From Pseudomonadota bacterium (GTDB lineage: Bacteria; Pseudomonadota; Gammaproteobacteria; Burkholderiales; Burkholderiaceae_C): 64,000 bases of DNA. This document shows positions 41,606 to 49,193 of the stretch, piece by piece. The position numbers and the translations under genes were made by a program. The stretch covers positions 62,001 through 126,000 of the forward strand of contig JAFEEG010000007.1 in assembly GCA_018241225.1 (NCBI GenBank), in the 5' to 3' direction. Position 1 is the stretch's first letter, and the number at the start of each line of letters is the position of its first letter. Under the pieces are notes generated by a model. The model saw only the letters and a list, made by a program, of their open reading frames with translations, was not told where the DNA came from and searched no databases.

Positions 41606-42514
41606 ATGCCCATGTTTCGCCTGTCGTCCGCGCTGCGTGCTACTGCGCTTGCCCTCTGTTCCCTGCTGCCCGCGGTGGCGAGCCTGGCCCAGGACGGCGG
41701 CACGCTCGCCAAGATCAAGGCCAGCGGTGCCATCACGCTGGGGCACCGCGAGTCGTCGTTCGGTTTTTCCTACCTCGATGCCAACCTCAAGCCCATCGGC
41801 TACAGCATGGACATCTGCCAGCGCATCGTCGAGGCGGCAAAGGCGCAGCTGAAGATGCCCGCCATCGAGGTCAAGTACCAGAGCGTCACCTCGGGCAACC
41901 GCATTCCGCTGGTGGTCAACGGCACGGTGGACATCGAGTGCGGCTCCACCACCAACCTCGTCGAGCGGCAGAAGCAGGTGGCTTTTTCGCCCGACATCTT
42001 CCGCTACAACGTGCGCATGCTCACGCGTGCCGATGCGGGCATTCGCAGCATTTCCGACCTGCAGGGCAAGTCGGTGGTGACCACCACCGGTACTACGTCG
42101 TTCCGGCTGCTGCGCGATGCCGATCGTGGCCGCGGGCTGGAGGTCACCCCCTTGGCCGGCAAGGACCACGCCGATTCCTTCCTGCTGGTGGAAAGCGGCC
42201 GCGCGCAGGCCTTCGTGCTCGACGACATCCTGCTGGCGGGCCTGATCGCCAACGCGCGCAATCCCAAGGATTTCGCCATCGTGGGCGAAAGCCTGCGCAC
42301 CGAGAACCAGTCGCTGATGTTCCGCAAGGACGATCCGGCCTTCAAGGCGCTGGTGGACCGCGTGGTGGGCGACATGATGAAATCCGGCGAGATGGAAAAG
42401 CTCTACAACAAGTGGTTCACTTCGCCCATTCCGCCCAAGGGCGTGAACATCAACTATCCGCTGAACGCCGAGACGAAAGACGCGTTCGCCAATCCTTCTT
42501 CCAAGGGAATCTGA
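41606..42514 (+). CDS. ABC transporter periplasmic binding protein, glutamate/aspartate (GltI) type
   Basis: A 302-residue secreted binding protein; ATG 41606 follows AAGGAG by seven bases. Signal peptide MPMFRLSSALRATALALCSLLPAVASLAQ; the mature part starts GTLAKIKASGAITLGHRESS and includes GYSMDICQRIVEAAKAQL, VDIECGSTTNLVERQKQVAFS and KLYNKWFTSPIPPKGVN, all typical of GltI/SBP_bac_3 proteins for acidic amino acids. No permease or ATPase gene follows; the nearest is the minus-strand transporter at 45169-46556, which could serve both binding proteins. It ends one base before the next gene's GTG. Confidence 0.93.
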   Translation: MPMFRLSSALRATALALCSLLPAVASLAQDGGTLAKIKASGAITLGHRESSFGFSYLDANLKPIGYSMDICQRIVEAAKAQLKMPAIEVKYQSVTSGNRIPLVVNGTVDIECGSTTNLVERQKQVAFSPDIFRYNVRMLTRADAGIRSISDLQGKSVVTTTGTTSFRLLRDADRGRGLEVTPLAGKDHADSFLLVESGRAQAFVLDDILLAGLIANARNPKDFAIVGESLRTENQSLMFRKDDPAFKALVDRVVGDMMKSGEMEKLYNKWFTSPIPPKGVNINYPLNAETKDAFANPSSKGI

Positions 42515-42515
42515 A

Positions 42516-43163
42516 GTGCCCCGCATTGCCCTGATTCATGCACTGGCCCACTCGGTGGCCCCGATCAATTCAGCCTTCGAGTCCGGCTGGCCGCAGGCGC
42601 AGCGCATGAACCTGCTGGACGACAGCCTGTCGGCCGACCTGGCCCGCTCGGGCCAGGGGCTGGACGAGGCCATGCATGCGCGCTTCCAGACGCTGGCGCA
42701 GTACGCGGTCGACACCGGCGCGCAGGCCATTTTGTTCACCTGCTCGGCCTTCGGGCCGTGCATCGAGGCAGTGGCCCGGCGCCACGCGGGCATTCCGGTG
42801 CTCAAGCCCAACGAGGCCATGATCGACGAAGCGGTGGCGGGTGCCTCGGGCCGCCTGGGCCTGCTGGCCACCTTCGGGCCCACGCTCGATTCGATGCCGC
42901 CGGAGTTTCCGCGCGGTTTCGTGCTCGACCCGATGCTGGTGCAGGGCGCACTCGAGGCGTTGAATGCCGGCGATGCGACCACGCACGATGCACTGATTGC
43001 CAGCGCAGCGCGAAAGCTGGCCGAACGCGGCTGCACGCGCATCGCCCTGGCGCAGTTCAGCATGGCGCGCGCACGCCAGGCCTGCGCAGACGCCACTGGG
43101 CTGCCGGTGCTGACCACGGTCGACAGCGCGGTTCGTGCGCTGCGCCGGCGGCTTCAAGGCTGA
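42516..43163 (+). CDS. Asp/Glu/hydantoin racemase-family protein
   Basis: A 215-residue protein starting with GTG at 42516, one base after the previous stop, so translation is coupled. Features: RIALIHALAHSVAPINSAF, FTCSAFGPCIEAVARRH with the first active-site Cys (Cys76), and LLATFGPTLDSMPPEF. The second Cys that racemases need near residue 180 is absent; the matching segment reads RIALAQFSMARAR. A single-Cys enzyme in this superfamily could be a decarboxylase or isomerase (arylmalonate decarboxylase/maleate isomerase-like) instead of a racemase. Genomic setting with an aminotransferase and acidic amino acid uptake supports an amino or dicarboxylic acid substrate. Confidence 0.82.
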   Translation: MPRIALIHALAHSVAPINSAFESGWPQAQRMNLLDDSLSADLARSGQGLDEAMHARFQTLAQYAVDTGAQAILFTCSAFGPCIEAVARRHAGIPVLKPNEAMIDEAVAGASGRLGLLATFGPTLDSMPPEFPRGFVLDPMLVQGALEALNAGDATTHDALIASAARKLAERGCTRIALAQFSMARARQACADATGLPVLTTVDSAVRALRRRLQG

Positions 43164-43179
43164 AAGATGCGCGTGGGCT

Positions 43180-44148
43180 TCAGCCCACTTCCACCTTCAG
43201 CTCCTCGATGAAGCGCTCGCTGGTCTCCAGTGCGGCCAGGGCCTTCTTGCCCATCAGCGTGGCCACCACGTTGAGCAGGCCTTCGGCAAAGATCAGGTAG
43301 GCCCCCATGCTGTTGCTGAAGAAGCTGCTCTTGTGTGGCACGAAGAAGGCATGCCTGGCGGGCGCAACCAGCGGCGAGGCCCGCGTATCGGTGATGGCGA
43401 CCACCGCAATGCCCGCCTTCGCAGCGGCCGACGCCACCTGCGCCACGGCGCGGGTGTAGGGCGACACGCTTGCCACCACCAGCACGTCGCCGCGCTGCAG
43501 TTGTGCCAGGCCTTCGGCCGAGCCAAGGCCATGGGCGTCGAGCAAGCCTACGTCGCCTCGGATGAGCCCGAGCCCGTAGGCCATGAAGCTGGCCAGTGCG
43601 CTGAACTGCCGCAGGCCGTAGAAGCGCACGCGCGGTGCGCGTGCCAGAAGACCAGCGGCCTCGCGCAGTTCGGCCGCTGACAGTTGTGCGAGAAAGCCTT
43701 CCACGTTGGCCACCGATTCGTGCGCGAGCCGGGCCATGGCCGCCACCTCTGCGCTGGCGCCTTCGGTGCGCTGCGGCGTGGCCGCCACCAGCCGCTCAGC
43801 CTGCTGGCTGTAGAAGTGCCGGTGCTCCTGTGCGAGGTCGTCGCGAAAGACTTTCTGGAAATCGACAAAACCCTCGTAGCCCAGGCGCCTGACCAGGCGA
43901 GAGAGCGTGGAGGCATTCACGCCCAACGAGGCGGCCAGCTCGGTGATGGAGCGCACTGCCACTTCCTCGGGCTGCTCTACCAGCTTGGCCAGCACCGTGT
44001 GCGACTTGCCGTGGGGCGAGAGCCCGGCTTCCTCGCGGCCGATCTGCACTGCCAGCGCCTGCAACTGCTTGACAGTGCGCGGCGCGGCAGGCACCTGGGC
44101 CTCAGGCGTCTTCACTCGTTGGCTGGCTGGTCGGCGATTGGTGTCCAT
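43180..44148 (-). CDS. RpiR/MurR-family transcriptional regulator
   Basis: A 322-residue regulator with a ~45-residue N-terminal extension (MDTNRRPASQRVKTPEAQV), then the RpiR helix-turn-helix (ITELAASLGVNASTLSRLVRRLGYEG) and a SIS domain (VLVVASVSPYTRAVAQVASAAAKAGIAVVAITD). Its 5-prime end overlaps the C45 peptidase gene by 47 bases, so it is the last gene of the transporter operon. The start could be further in, for example a GTG at VKTPEAQ. A perfect palindrome near the operon's first gene (47374-47391) is a plausible target. Confidence 0.91.
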   Translation of the reverse strand: MDTNRRPASQRVKTPEAQVPAAPRTVKQLQALAVQIGREEAGLSPHGKSHTVLAKLVEQPEEVAVRSITELAASLGVNASTLSRLVRRLGYEGFVDFQKVFRDDLAQEHRHFYSQQAERLVAATPQRTEGASAEVAAMARLAHESVANVEGFLAQLSAAELREAAGLLARAPRVRFYGLRQFSALASFMAYGLGLIRGDVGLLDAHGLGSAEGLAQLQRGDVLVVASVSPYTRAVAQVASAAAKAGIAVVAITDTRASPLVAPARHAFFVPHKSSFFSNSMGAYLIFAEGLLNVVATLMGKKALAALETSERFIEELKVEVG

Positions 44149-45169
44149 CGGTCATCTGGAACCGGACCGGGCCCAGCGGGTGTTCGTAGACCTGCCAGTC
44201 TATGCGGCTTTGGCCAACGCGGATGTCGGCCGTGGCGAGTGTGTTTTCCTCGTCGCCGTCGGTCGGGTCGTCGCGGTGGATCGGGAACTTTGCATTCGCA
44301 CGATCACCGAGCACCACCAGTGGCTGGACTTCGCGATGCTTGCGTTGCGCGTCGGCCAGCAGTGCATCGCCGCGCTGCTGCCGGTGACCCGAGGATCCGG
44401 TGATGATCTGCGGCAGATCGCGCATCCCGGGGTGGATGGCATGGTTGGAATGCAGGGACGGCGCTTCGACGCGCTGGACGGAACAGGCGCCCGCGCCAAA
44501 CTCCACGCTCAGGATCTCGGGCCGGCCGCGCTGCGCCAGCGTGAGATGGAAGCCACCGGCCTTGGGTGTTTCCTGCAGCAAGCCCGCGGCCTGCTCCAGG
44601 TTCGATGCGTCGAGCAGCGCCCGCGCCAATACCATGCGCGGCACGCCGTCCTCGACGTGCTGCAGCCGCAGGTTGTTGACCGTGACGGCCAGCCCCACAT
44701 CCGTCACCGCGATGGTGTGGCCGGGCAGGGAGCCTGGGTAGACGAAGCTGGCAAAGCGTGGGCTGCCGGCAACCGCGACCTCGGCAATTGCGCAGTGGCC
44801 CGCAAAGATGGGGTCGCCATCCTCGTTGTGGCTGATGCGTGGCACCATGGAGTCGGGCAACTGCACCGTGGTGCAGCCGTCGGGCGACATGGCCCACAGG
44901 TCGCCGCGGCAGTTCCAGATGAGCGTGTCTTCGAAGGGCAGCCCCAGGCCATGTGCCAGGCCTTCGAGCTCTTGCTGGATGCGCGGAAAGCGCTGGCGCA
45001 CCAGGGCGGCCATGGCAGCCAGGCGCGCGCTGCCGCGCCACTGCATCAGATGAGTCCATGCGGCGGAGGCCAGAAGGCGCTCGTGGACCACGGCGGCGCC
45101 GAAGCGGCCCAGGGCCACCCCAGCGTCGAAGGGCGAGCCTTCGATGCGAAGGAAATTCAAGCTGGGCAT
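44102..45169 (-). CDS. C45-family peptidase/acyltransferase (acyl-CoA:6-aminopenicillanate acyltransferase-like)
   Basis: A 355-residue N-terminal-nucleophile hydrolase of family C45. FPRIQQELEGLAHGLGLPFEDTLIWNCR precedes the autocleavage site SPDGCTTVQL; cleavage would make Cys99 the nucleophile of the beta chain. Further signs: ISHNEDGDPIFAG, YPGSLPGHTIAVTDVGLAVTVNNL and the SLHSNHAIHP region typical of the family. Members hydrolyse or exchange N-acyl amides (isopenicillin N and N-acyl amino acids, in different organisms). Start ATG 45169 overlaps the ATPase stop (TAATG). Operon context with amino-acid ABC transport suggests it deacylates an imported N-acyl amino compound; no signal peptide, so it is cytoplasmic. 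Confidence 0.87.
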   Translation of the reverse strand: MPSLNFLRIEGSPFDAGVALGRFGAAVVHERLLASAAWTHLMQWRGSARLAAMAALVRQRFPRIQQELEGLAHGLGLPFEDTLIWNCRGDLWAMSPDGCTTVQLPDSMVPRISHNEDGDPIFAGHCAIAEVAVAGSPRFASFVYPGSLPGHTIAVTDVGLAVTVNNLRLQHVEDGVPRMVLARALLDASNLEQAAGLLQETPKAGGFHLTLAQRGRPEILSVEFGAGACSVQRVEAPSLHSNHAIHPGMRDLPQIITGSSGHRQQRGDALLADAQRKHREVQPLVVLGDRANAKFPIHRDDPTDGDEENTLATADIRVGQSRIDWQVYEHPLGPVRFQMTDGHQSPTSQPTSEDA

Positions 45170-45903
45170 TACTCGACGTGTTGCAGGAATTCGCGCAGGC
45201 GCGGGTTGTTGGGGGCCTCCAGCAATTGCGCCGGATTGCCGTCGACGGCAATGCGTCCGCCTTCCATGAAGATCAGCCGCGTTCCGACCTTGCGCGCAAA
45301 CGCCATCTCGTGCGTGACCACCACCATCGTCATGCCTTCCTCGGCCAGTGATTGCATCACGCGCAGCACTTCCTGGCGCAGCTCGGGGTCGAGCGCGGAG
45401 GTGGGTTCGTCGAACAGCATCAGCTTGGGCCGCACCGCCAGCGCACGCGCAATTGCAACGCGCTGCTGCTGCCCGCCCGACAACTCGCTGGGGTAGTGGT
45501 TGACGCGCTCCGCCAGGCCCACCTTGGCCAGCAGGGCCTGGGCTTGCGCGCGCGCCTCGGCGCGGCCCATGCCGCGCACCTGCCGCGGTCCGAAGGCGAC
45601 GTTTTCCAGCGCGGTCATCTGCGGAAACAGGTTGAACTGCTGGAACACCATGCCGGCCTCGCGCCGGATCTCGCGCACCTGCGAGGCATTGCCGCGTACG
45701 CTGATGCCGTCCACGTGAAGGTCGCCGCCATCGATCTGCTCCAACGCATTGATGCAGCGAAGCAGCGTCGACTTGCCCGAGCCCGATGGCCCGATGAGAA
45801 CCACCACCTCGCCCTGCGCGACGCACAGGTCCACGCCGTCGAGCACCGTGGTGCTGCCAAAGCACTTGCTCACGCCCTTGAATTCGACCATGCACGGTTT
45901 CAT
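45169..45903 (-). CDS. Polar amino acid ABC transporter ATPase (GlnQ-like)
   Basis: A 244-residue ATPase: Walker A GPSGSGKST, Q-loop FQQFNLFPQMTALENV, signature LSGGQQQRVAIARAL, Walker B LMLFDEPTSALDPE and the switch His in VVVTHEMAFAR. The start ATG 45903 overlaps the permease stop (ATGA). It pairs with the permease to drive uptake of the ligand delivered by the binding protein at 46591-47343, possibly also by the plus-strand GltI-type protein. Confidence 0.96.
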   Translation of the reverse strand: MKPCMVEFKGVSKCFGSTTVLDGVDLCVAQGEVVVLIGPSGSGKSTLLRCINALEQIDGGDLHVDGISVRGNASQVREIRREAGMVFQQFNLFPQMTALENVAFGPRQVRGMGRAEARAQAQALLAKVGLAERVNHYPSELSGGQQQRVAIARALAVRPKLMLFDEPTSALDPELRQEVLRVMQSLAEEGMTMVVVTHEMAFARKVGTRLIFMEGGRIAVDGNPAQLLEAPNNPRLREFLQHVE

Positions 45904-46556
45904 AGGATGCGCATCCTTTTCTCGATCGTGCGCAGCAGCAAGGTCAGCGTGCCGATCATGAGCAGGTAGAGAACCGCCACCGCAGACCAGATTTCCACCG
46001 CACGGAAGTTGGAGGCCATGATCTCCTGGCCCTGGCGCGTGAGCTCGCCCACGCCGATCACGATGAAGAGCGAGGTGTCCTTGAGGCTCACGATGAACTG
46101 GTTGCCCAGCGGCGGTGTCATGCGCCGGAAGGCCACAGGCCCCACCACGAAGGCGAGCACCCGCCAGGTCGGCAGGCCCAGCGCCAGGCCTGCCTCGCGC
46201 AGTCCGCGCGGCACGGAGAGGAACGAGCCGCGCACCACCTCGGCAATATAGGCGCCTGAGTTCACCACGATGGCCGTGATGGCGGCCGCCATGGCATTGA
46301 CGCGGATGCCCATCAGCACAGGCAGTGCGAAGTAGATGAACATCACCTGCACCACGATGGGCGTGCCGCGCACGAACTCCACGTAGACGAAGGCGATGGT
46401 GGCCAGCAGGCGGTTGCCATAGGCGCGCATGAGCCCGAAGAGCAAGCCAACGAGCATGCCGCCGGCCAGGCCCACGGCCGCAATCAGCAGCGTGAGCCTG
46501 GCACCCTGCAGCAAGGCAGGCAGGGCGCCGGCAATGACGGACCAATCGAAATCCAT
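45900..46556 (-). CDS. Polar amino acid ABC transporter permease (GlnP/HisM family)
   Basis: A 218-residue inner-membrane permease starting MDFDWSVIAGALPALLQGAR at 46556. Typical segments: LTLLIAAVGLAGGMLVGLLF, VEFVRGTPIVVQVMFIYFALP, AYIAEVVRGSFLSVPRGLREAGLALG and the EAA coupling helix followed by PPLGNQFIVSLKDTSLFIVIG. Only one permease gene is present, so it probably acts as a homodimer. An upstream frame extension of 28 residues has no family match. Confidence 0.95.
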   Translation of the reverse strand: MDFDWSVIAGALPALLQGARLTLLIAAVGLAGGMLVGLLFGLMRAYGNRLLATIAFVYVEFVRGTPIVVQVMFIYFALPVLMGIRVNAMAAAITAIVVNSGAYIAEVVRGSFLSVPRGLREAGLALGLPTWRVLAFVVGPVAFRRMTPPLGNQFIVSLKDTSLFIVIGVGELTRQGQEIMASNFRAVEIWSAVAVLYLLMIGTLTLLLRTIEKRMRIL

Positions 46557-46590
46557 GGAAGGCAGGCCTCGACGAAGTGCGATTGGTTGC

Positions 46591-47343
46591 TCAGGGCTTG
46601 GGCGGCTCGGCGTCGAACCACTTGCGGTAGATCGCCGCATAGCGCCCGTCGGCCCTGATGCGGGCGAGCGACTCGTTCACCTTGGGCACCAGCGCGCTGC
46701 CCTTGGGAAAGCCGATGCCGTACTGGTGCGCCATCTGCTGCTCGCCCACCGCCTTGGCCTTGCCCTTGCCTGCGGTGGCGATGTAGTACAGCACGTTGGG
46801 CGTGTCGTGCATGGCCGCATCCACCCGGCCGGTCATCAGCTCCAGATAGGCGTTGTCGATGTTGGGGAACAGGCGCAGCTCGGTGCCTGGCAGGTTGGCC
46901 TTGGCCCAGTCGGCGGCGGAGGTGCCGGTCTTCACGGCCAGGGTCTTGCCCTTGAGGTCGGCCACGCCGCGGATGCCGCTGCTGGCAGGCACCATGAGCT
47001 TGAAGCCGCTGTCGTAGTAGCCGTCGGAAAAGTCGATGGCTTTCTTGCGTTCGTCCTTGATGGTGATGCCGGCCAGCGCCACGTCCACGTTGCGCGTCTG
47101 CAGCGCCGGCAGGATGCCGTTGAAGTCCATGGGCTGGAGCTTGTAGTCCAGCTTCAGGTCCCGGGCGACAGCGTCCCACAGGTCGATGTCGAAGCCGACG
47201 TACTTGTCGCCCTGCTTGAACTCGAAGGGAACGAAGGCCGTGTCCACGGCCACGAGCAGCGGTTCGGCCGCCGCGGCGGGCCGTAGCAGGGCGCCTGCCG
47301 CCATTGCGGCAATCGAGAGGATCTTGGCGAATGACAGCTTCAT
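46591..47343 (-). CDS. ABC transporter polar amino acid binding protein (GlnH-like)
   Basis: A 250-residue secreted binding protein: signal [25 protein letters not shown], mature start [20 protein letters not shown], then [40 protein letters not shown] and [17 protein letters not shown], a classic glutamine/polar amino acid type. Start ATG 47343 with AAGGAC upstream. It is the first gene of a five-gene operon (binding protein, permease, ATPase, C45 enzyme, RpiR regulator); a palindrome 31 bases upstream is the likely control site. Confidence 0.95.
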   Translation of the reverse strand: MKLSFAKILSIAAMAAGALLRPAAAAEPLLVAVDTAFVPFEFKQGDKYVGFDIDLWDAVARDLKLDYKLQPMDFNGILPALQTRNVDVALAGITIKDERKKAIDFSDGYYDSGFKLMVPASSGIRGVADLKGKTLAVKTGTSAADWAKANLPGTELRLFPNIDNAYLELMTGRVDAAMHDTPNVLYYIATAGKGKAKAVGEQQMAHQYGIGFPKGSALVPKVNESLARIRADGRYAAIYRKWFDAEPPKP

Positions 47344-47373
47344 GACGAGGTCCTTGCGTGTGTGCAAAAGAAA

Positions 47374-47391
47374 TTGCAAGAAAACTTGCAA
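47374..47391. promoter_or_regulatory. Palindromic operator candidate for the transporter-C45-RpiR operon
   Basis: TTGCAAG AAAA CTTGCAA, seven-base perfect arms, in an AT-rich patch starting 31 bases upstream of the binding-protein start; a related TTGCACAA follows at 47403-47410. The distal RpiR regulator of the same operon is the obvious candidate to bind here. Confidence 0.6.
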
Positions 47392-47490
47392 CGCAATAAT
47401 AATTGCACAAATGGACGACGCGCAAGGGAGATTTGCGCGGGTATTCCCTCGATCGACCGGCAGCGGCAGGTGTCGGATGCGCAAGCGAAG

Positions 47491-47523
47491 CGGCCCGCCG
47501 TGCCATGAGGGCAGGGCGGGCCG
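47491..47523 (-). terminator. Strong hairpin downstream of the Bug receptor gene
   Basis: Outer arms CGGCCCGCC (47491-47499) and GGCGGGCCG (47515-47523) continue inward, across one mismatch, as TGCC/GGCA around ATGAG: 13 pairs in all. It lies about 40 bases beyond the Bug gene stop on the minus strand. No T-tract follows. Confidence 0.55.
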
Positions 47524-47564
47524 CGGGGTGGCGCAAAGCTGCGCCGACCGGCGACTTCAGAACG

Positions 47565-48545
47565 TCAGGGCTGGTAGCCCGACTTGCGCACTACCGGCGC
47601 CCACTGTTCGCGGAAGGCCTTGAGCATGGCCACCGTCTGCGCCTGGGTGGCGGCCACCGGCGTCATCAGCGAATCGTTGAAGGCCTTGACCGTGGCCGGG
47701 TCCTTCATCACTTCGTAGATCGCCTTGGAGATCAGCGCCACCTTGGCTGGCGGCATGCTGGCCGGGGCGTAGAAGGTGTTCCAGCCGGTGGCGGCCAGGT
47801 CCAGCCCGGCTTCCTTGAAGGTGGGAATGTCCGGCGCGAAGGGCGAGCGCTTGGTGCTCGAGATGGCCAGGATGCGCAGCTTGCCCGCCTGGTGCTGGGG
47901 CAGGGCCACGTCGAAGGTGTCGAAGGCGATGGGAATCTGCCCGCCGATCAGGTCGTTGAGCAGCGGCGCCGAGCCGCGGTAGCCCACCACCTGGCCCTGC
48001 ACGCCGGCCTTCTCGGCCGTCATCAGCGCAAAGAAGTGCGGCAGGCTGCCGGTGGCCGGCACGCCGAAGTTCGACTTCTCCGGGTTGGCGCGCATCCAGG
48101 CCAGCAGGTGCGGCAGTTCCTTGACCGGCACCGCGGTCGAGACGGACAGGGCGAACTCGTAGTCATTCACGTGCGAAACCGGCACGAAGTCCTTGTCGGG
48201 GTCGTAGCCGTTGTCCTTGAAGACCAGGGGGGCCACCACCATCACGGCCGGGTTGGCCAGCATCAGCACGTTCTGGCCGGCCGGCGTGCTCTTGACCTGC
48301 TGGGCCGCCAGGCGGCCGCCCGCGCCGGTCTTGTTGTCGACCACCACGGGCACGCCCAGCTTGGGCGAGAGCTTGTCGCCCACGATGCGCGCCACCTTGT
48401 CGGAGGCGCCGCCGGGCGCAAAGCCCACCACGATGCGCAGCGGGCCGCCGTCCAGGGTCTGGGCCGACAGGCCGGGGCTTGCCGCGGCGAGGGCGGCCAG
48501 GCCGAGGCCGGCCATCAGGGCATGAAGGGTCTTGCGCAGGGGCAT
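47565..48545 (-). CDS. Bug-family periplasmic solute receptor
   Basis: A 326-residue receptor, ATG 48545 (MPLRKTLHALMAGLGLAALA signal peptide), then GPLRIVVGFAPGGASDKVAR, VVDNKTGAGGRLAAQQV and VGYRGSAPLLNDLIGG. Divergent from a MarR-type regulator with 106 bases between, an arrangement that usually means the regulator controls the receptor gene. Ligand unknown; no catabolic gene is adjacent. Confidence 0.92.
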   Translation of the reverse strand: MPLRKTLHALMAGLGLAALAAASPGLSAQTLDGGPLRIVVGFAPGGASDKVARIVGDKLSPKLGVPVVVDNKTGAGGRLAAQQVKSTPAGQNVLMLANPAVMVVAPLVFKDNGYDPDKDFVPVSHVNDYEFALSVSTAVPVKELPHLLAWMRANPEKSNFGVPATGSLPHFFALMTAEKAGVQGQVVGYRGSAPLLNDLIGGQIPIAFDTFDVALPQHQAGKLRILAISSTKRSPFAPDIPTFKEAGLDLAATGWNTFYAPASMPPAKVALISKAIYEVMKDPATVKAFNDSLMTPVAATQAQTVAMLKAFREQWAPVVRKSGYQP

Positions 48546-48651
48546 GGTGCGTTTTCCTTGTTGGGTGTTGCGGGCCGCGCGTGGCGCCGGACCCCACTGT
48601 AGGGGCGCGACAATCAATTGTTCAAATCAACTGCTTTGCGGAGTTACCCGG

Positions 48652-49176
48652 ATGGCCCAGACGCCTTCGCCCGGCGCAGGTTCGGTGCTCGACGACCTGC
48701 TGCTGTACCGCCTCAGCCGCCTGTTGTCGGTGGGCGGCAGCCCGGTGATCCGGCTGTGCGAGGGGCGTTTCGGCATCACGCGGCGCGAATGGCGGGTGCT
48801 GGCCACGCTGGTGGAGCACGGCGGCAAGGGCCTGGGCTCGTCGCAGCTGGCCGAACTGGCGCAGCTCGACCGGGCCCGCACGTCGCGCGCGGTGGGCTCG
48901 CTGGTGGCCAAGGGCTTGATGTCGCGCAGCCAGCCGGGTGGGGACAGGCGCCAGGTGATCCTGCGGCTCACGGATGCGGGCCACGCCATCCATGCCGAGC
49001 TTTTTCCGATGGTGCGCGAGATCAACGCGCAGCTGATGGCGGCCCTCACGCCGCAGGCGGCGCAGCAGTTCGACGAATCGTTGGCGCGCCTGCAGGCGCG
49101 GGCCCAGGCCCTGGTGTCGACCGTGGCCGACCTGCCCAAGGCCGACCGGCGCCGTCGCACGCCATCGGGCGCCTGA
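48652..49176 (+). CDS. MarR-family transcriptional regulator
   Basis: A 174-residue winged-helix regulator starting MAQTPSPGAGSVLDDLLLYR. The DNA-binding region is GITRREWRVLATLVEHGG, LAELAQLDRARTSRAVGSLVAKGLM and the wing SQPGGDRRQVILRLTDAG. MarR proteins are ligand-released repressors, often of aromatic compounds. Divergent from the Bug receptor gene, it likely controls that gene and itself; the intergenic AATCAATTGTTCAAATCAA patch (48611-48629) has weak symmetry only. Confidence 0.92.
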   Translation: MAQTPSPGAGSVLDDLLLYRLSRLLSVGGSPVIRLCEGRFGITRREWRVLATLVEHGGKGLGSSQLAELAQLDRARTSRAVGSLVAKGLMSRSQPGGDRRQVILRLTDAGHAIHAELFPMVREINAQLMAALTPQAAQQFDESLARLQARAQALVSTVADLPKADRRRRTPSGA

Positions 49177-49193
49177 GCGCCTCGGGTAGACGC

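Noticed and set aside
48605..48635. MarR operator in the Bug/MarR divergent region
   Set aside because: The AT-rich patch is suggestive, but its arms match too poorly to call a palindrome.
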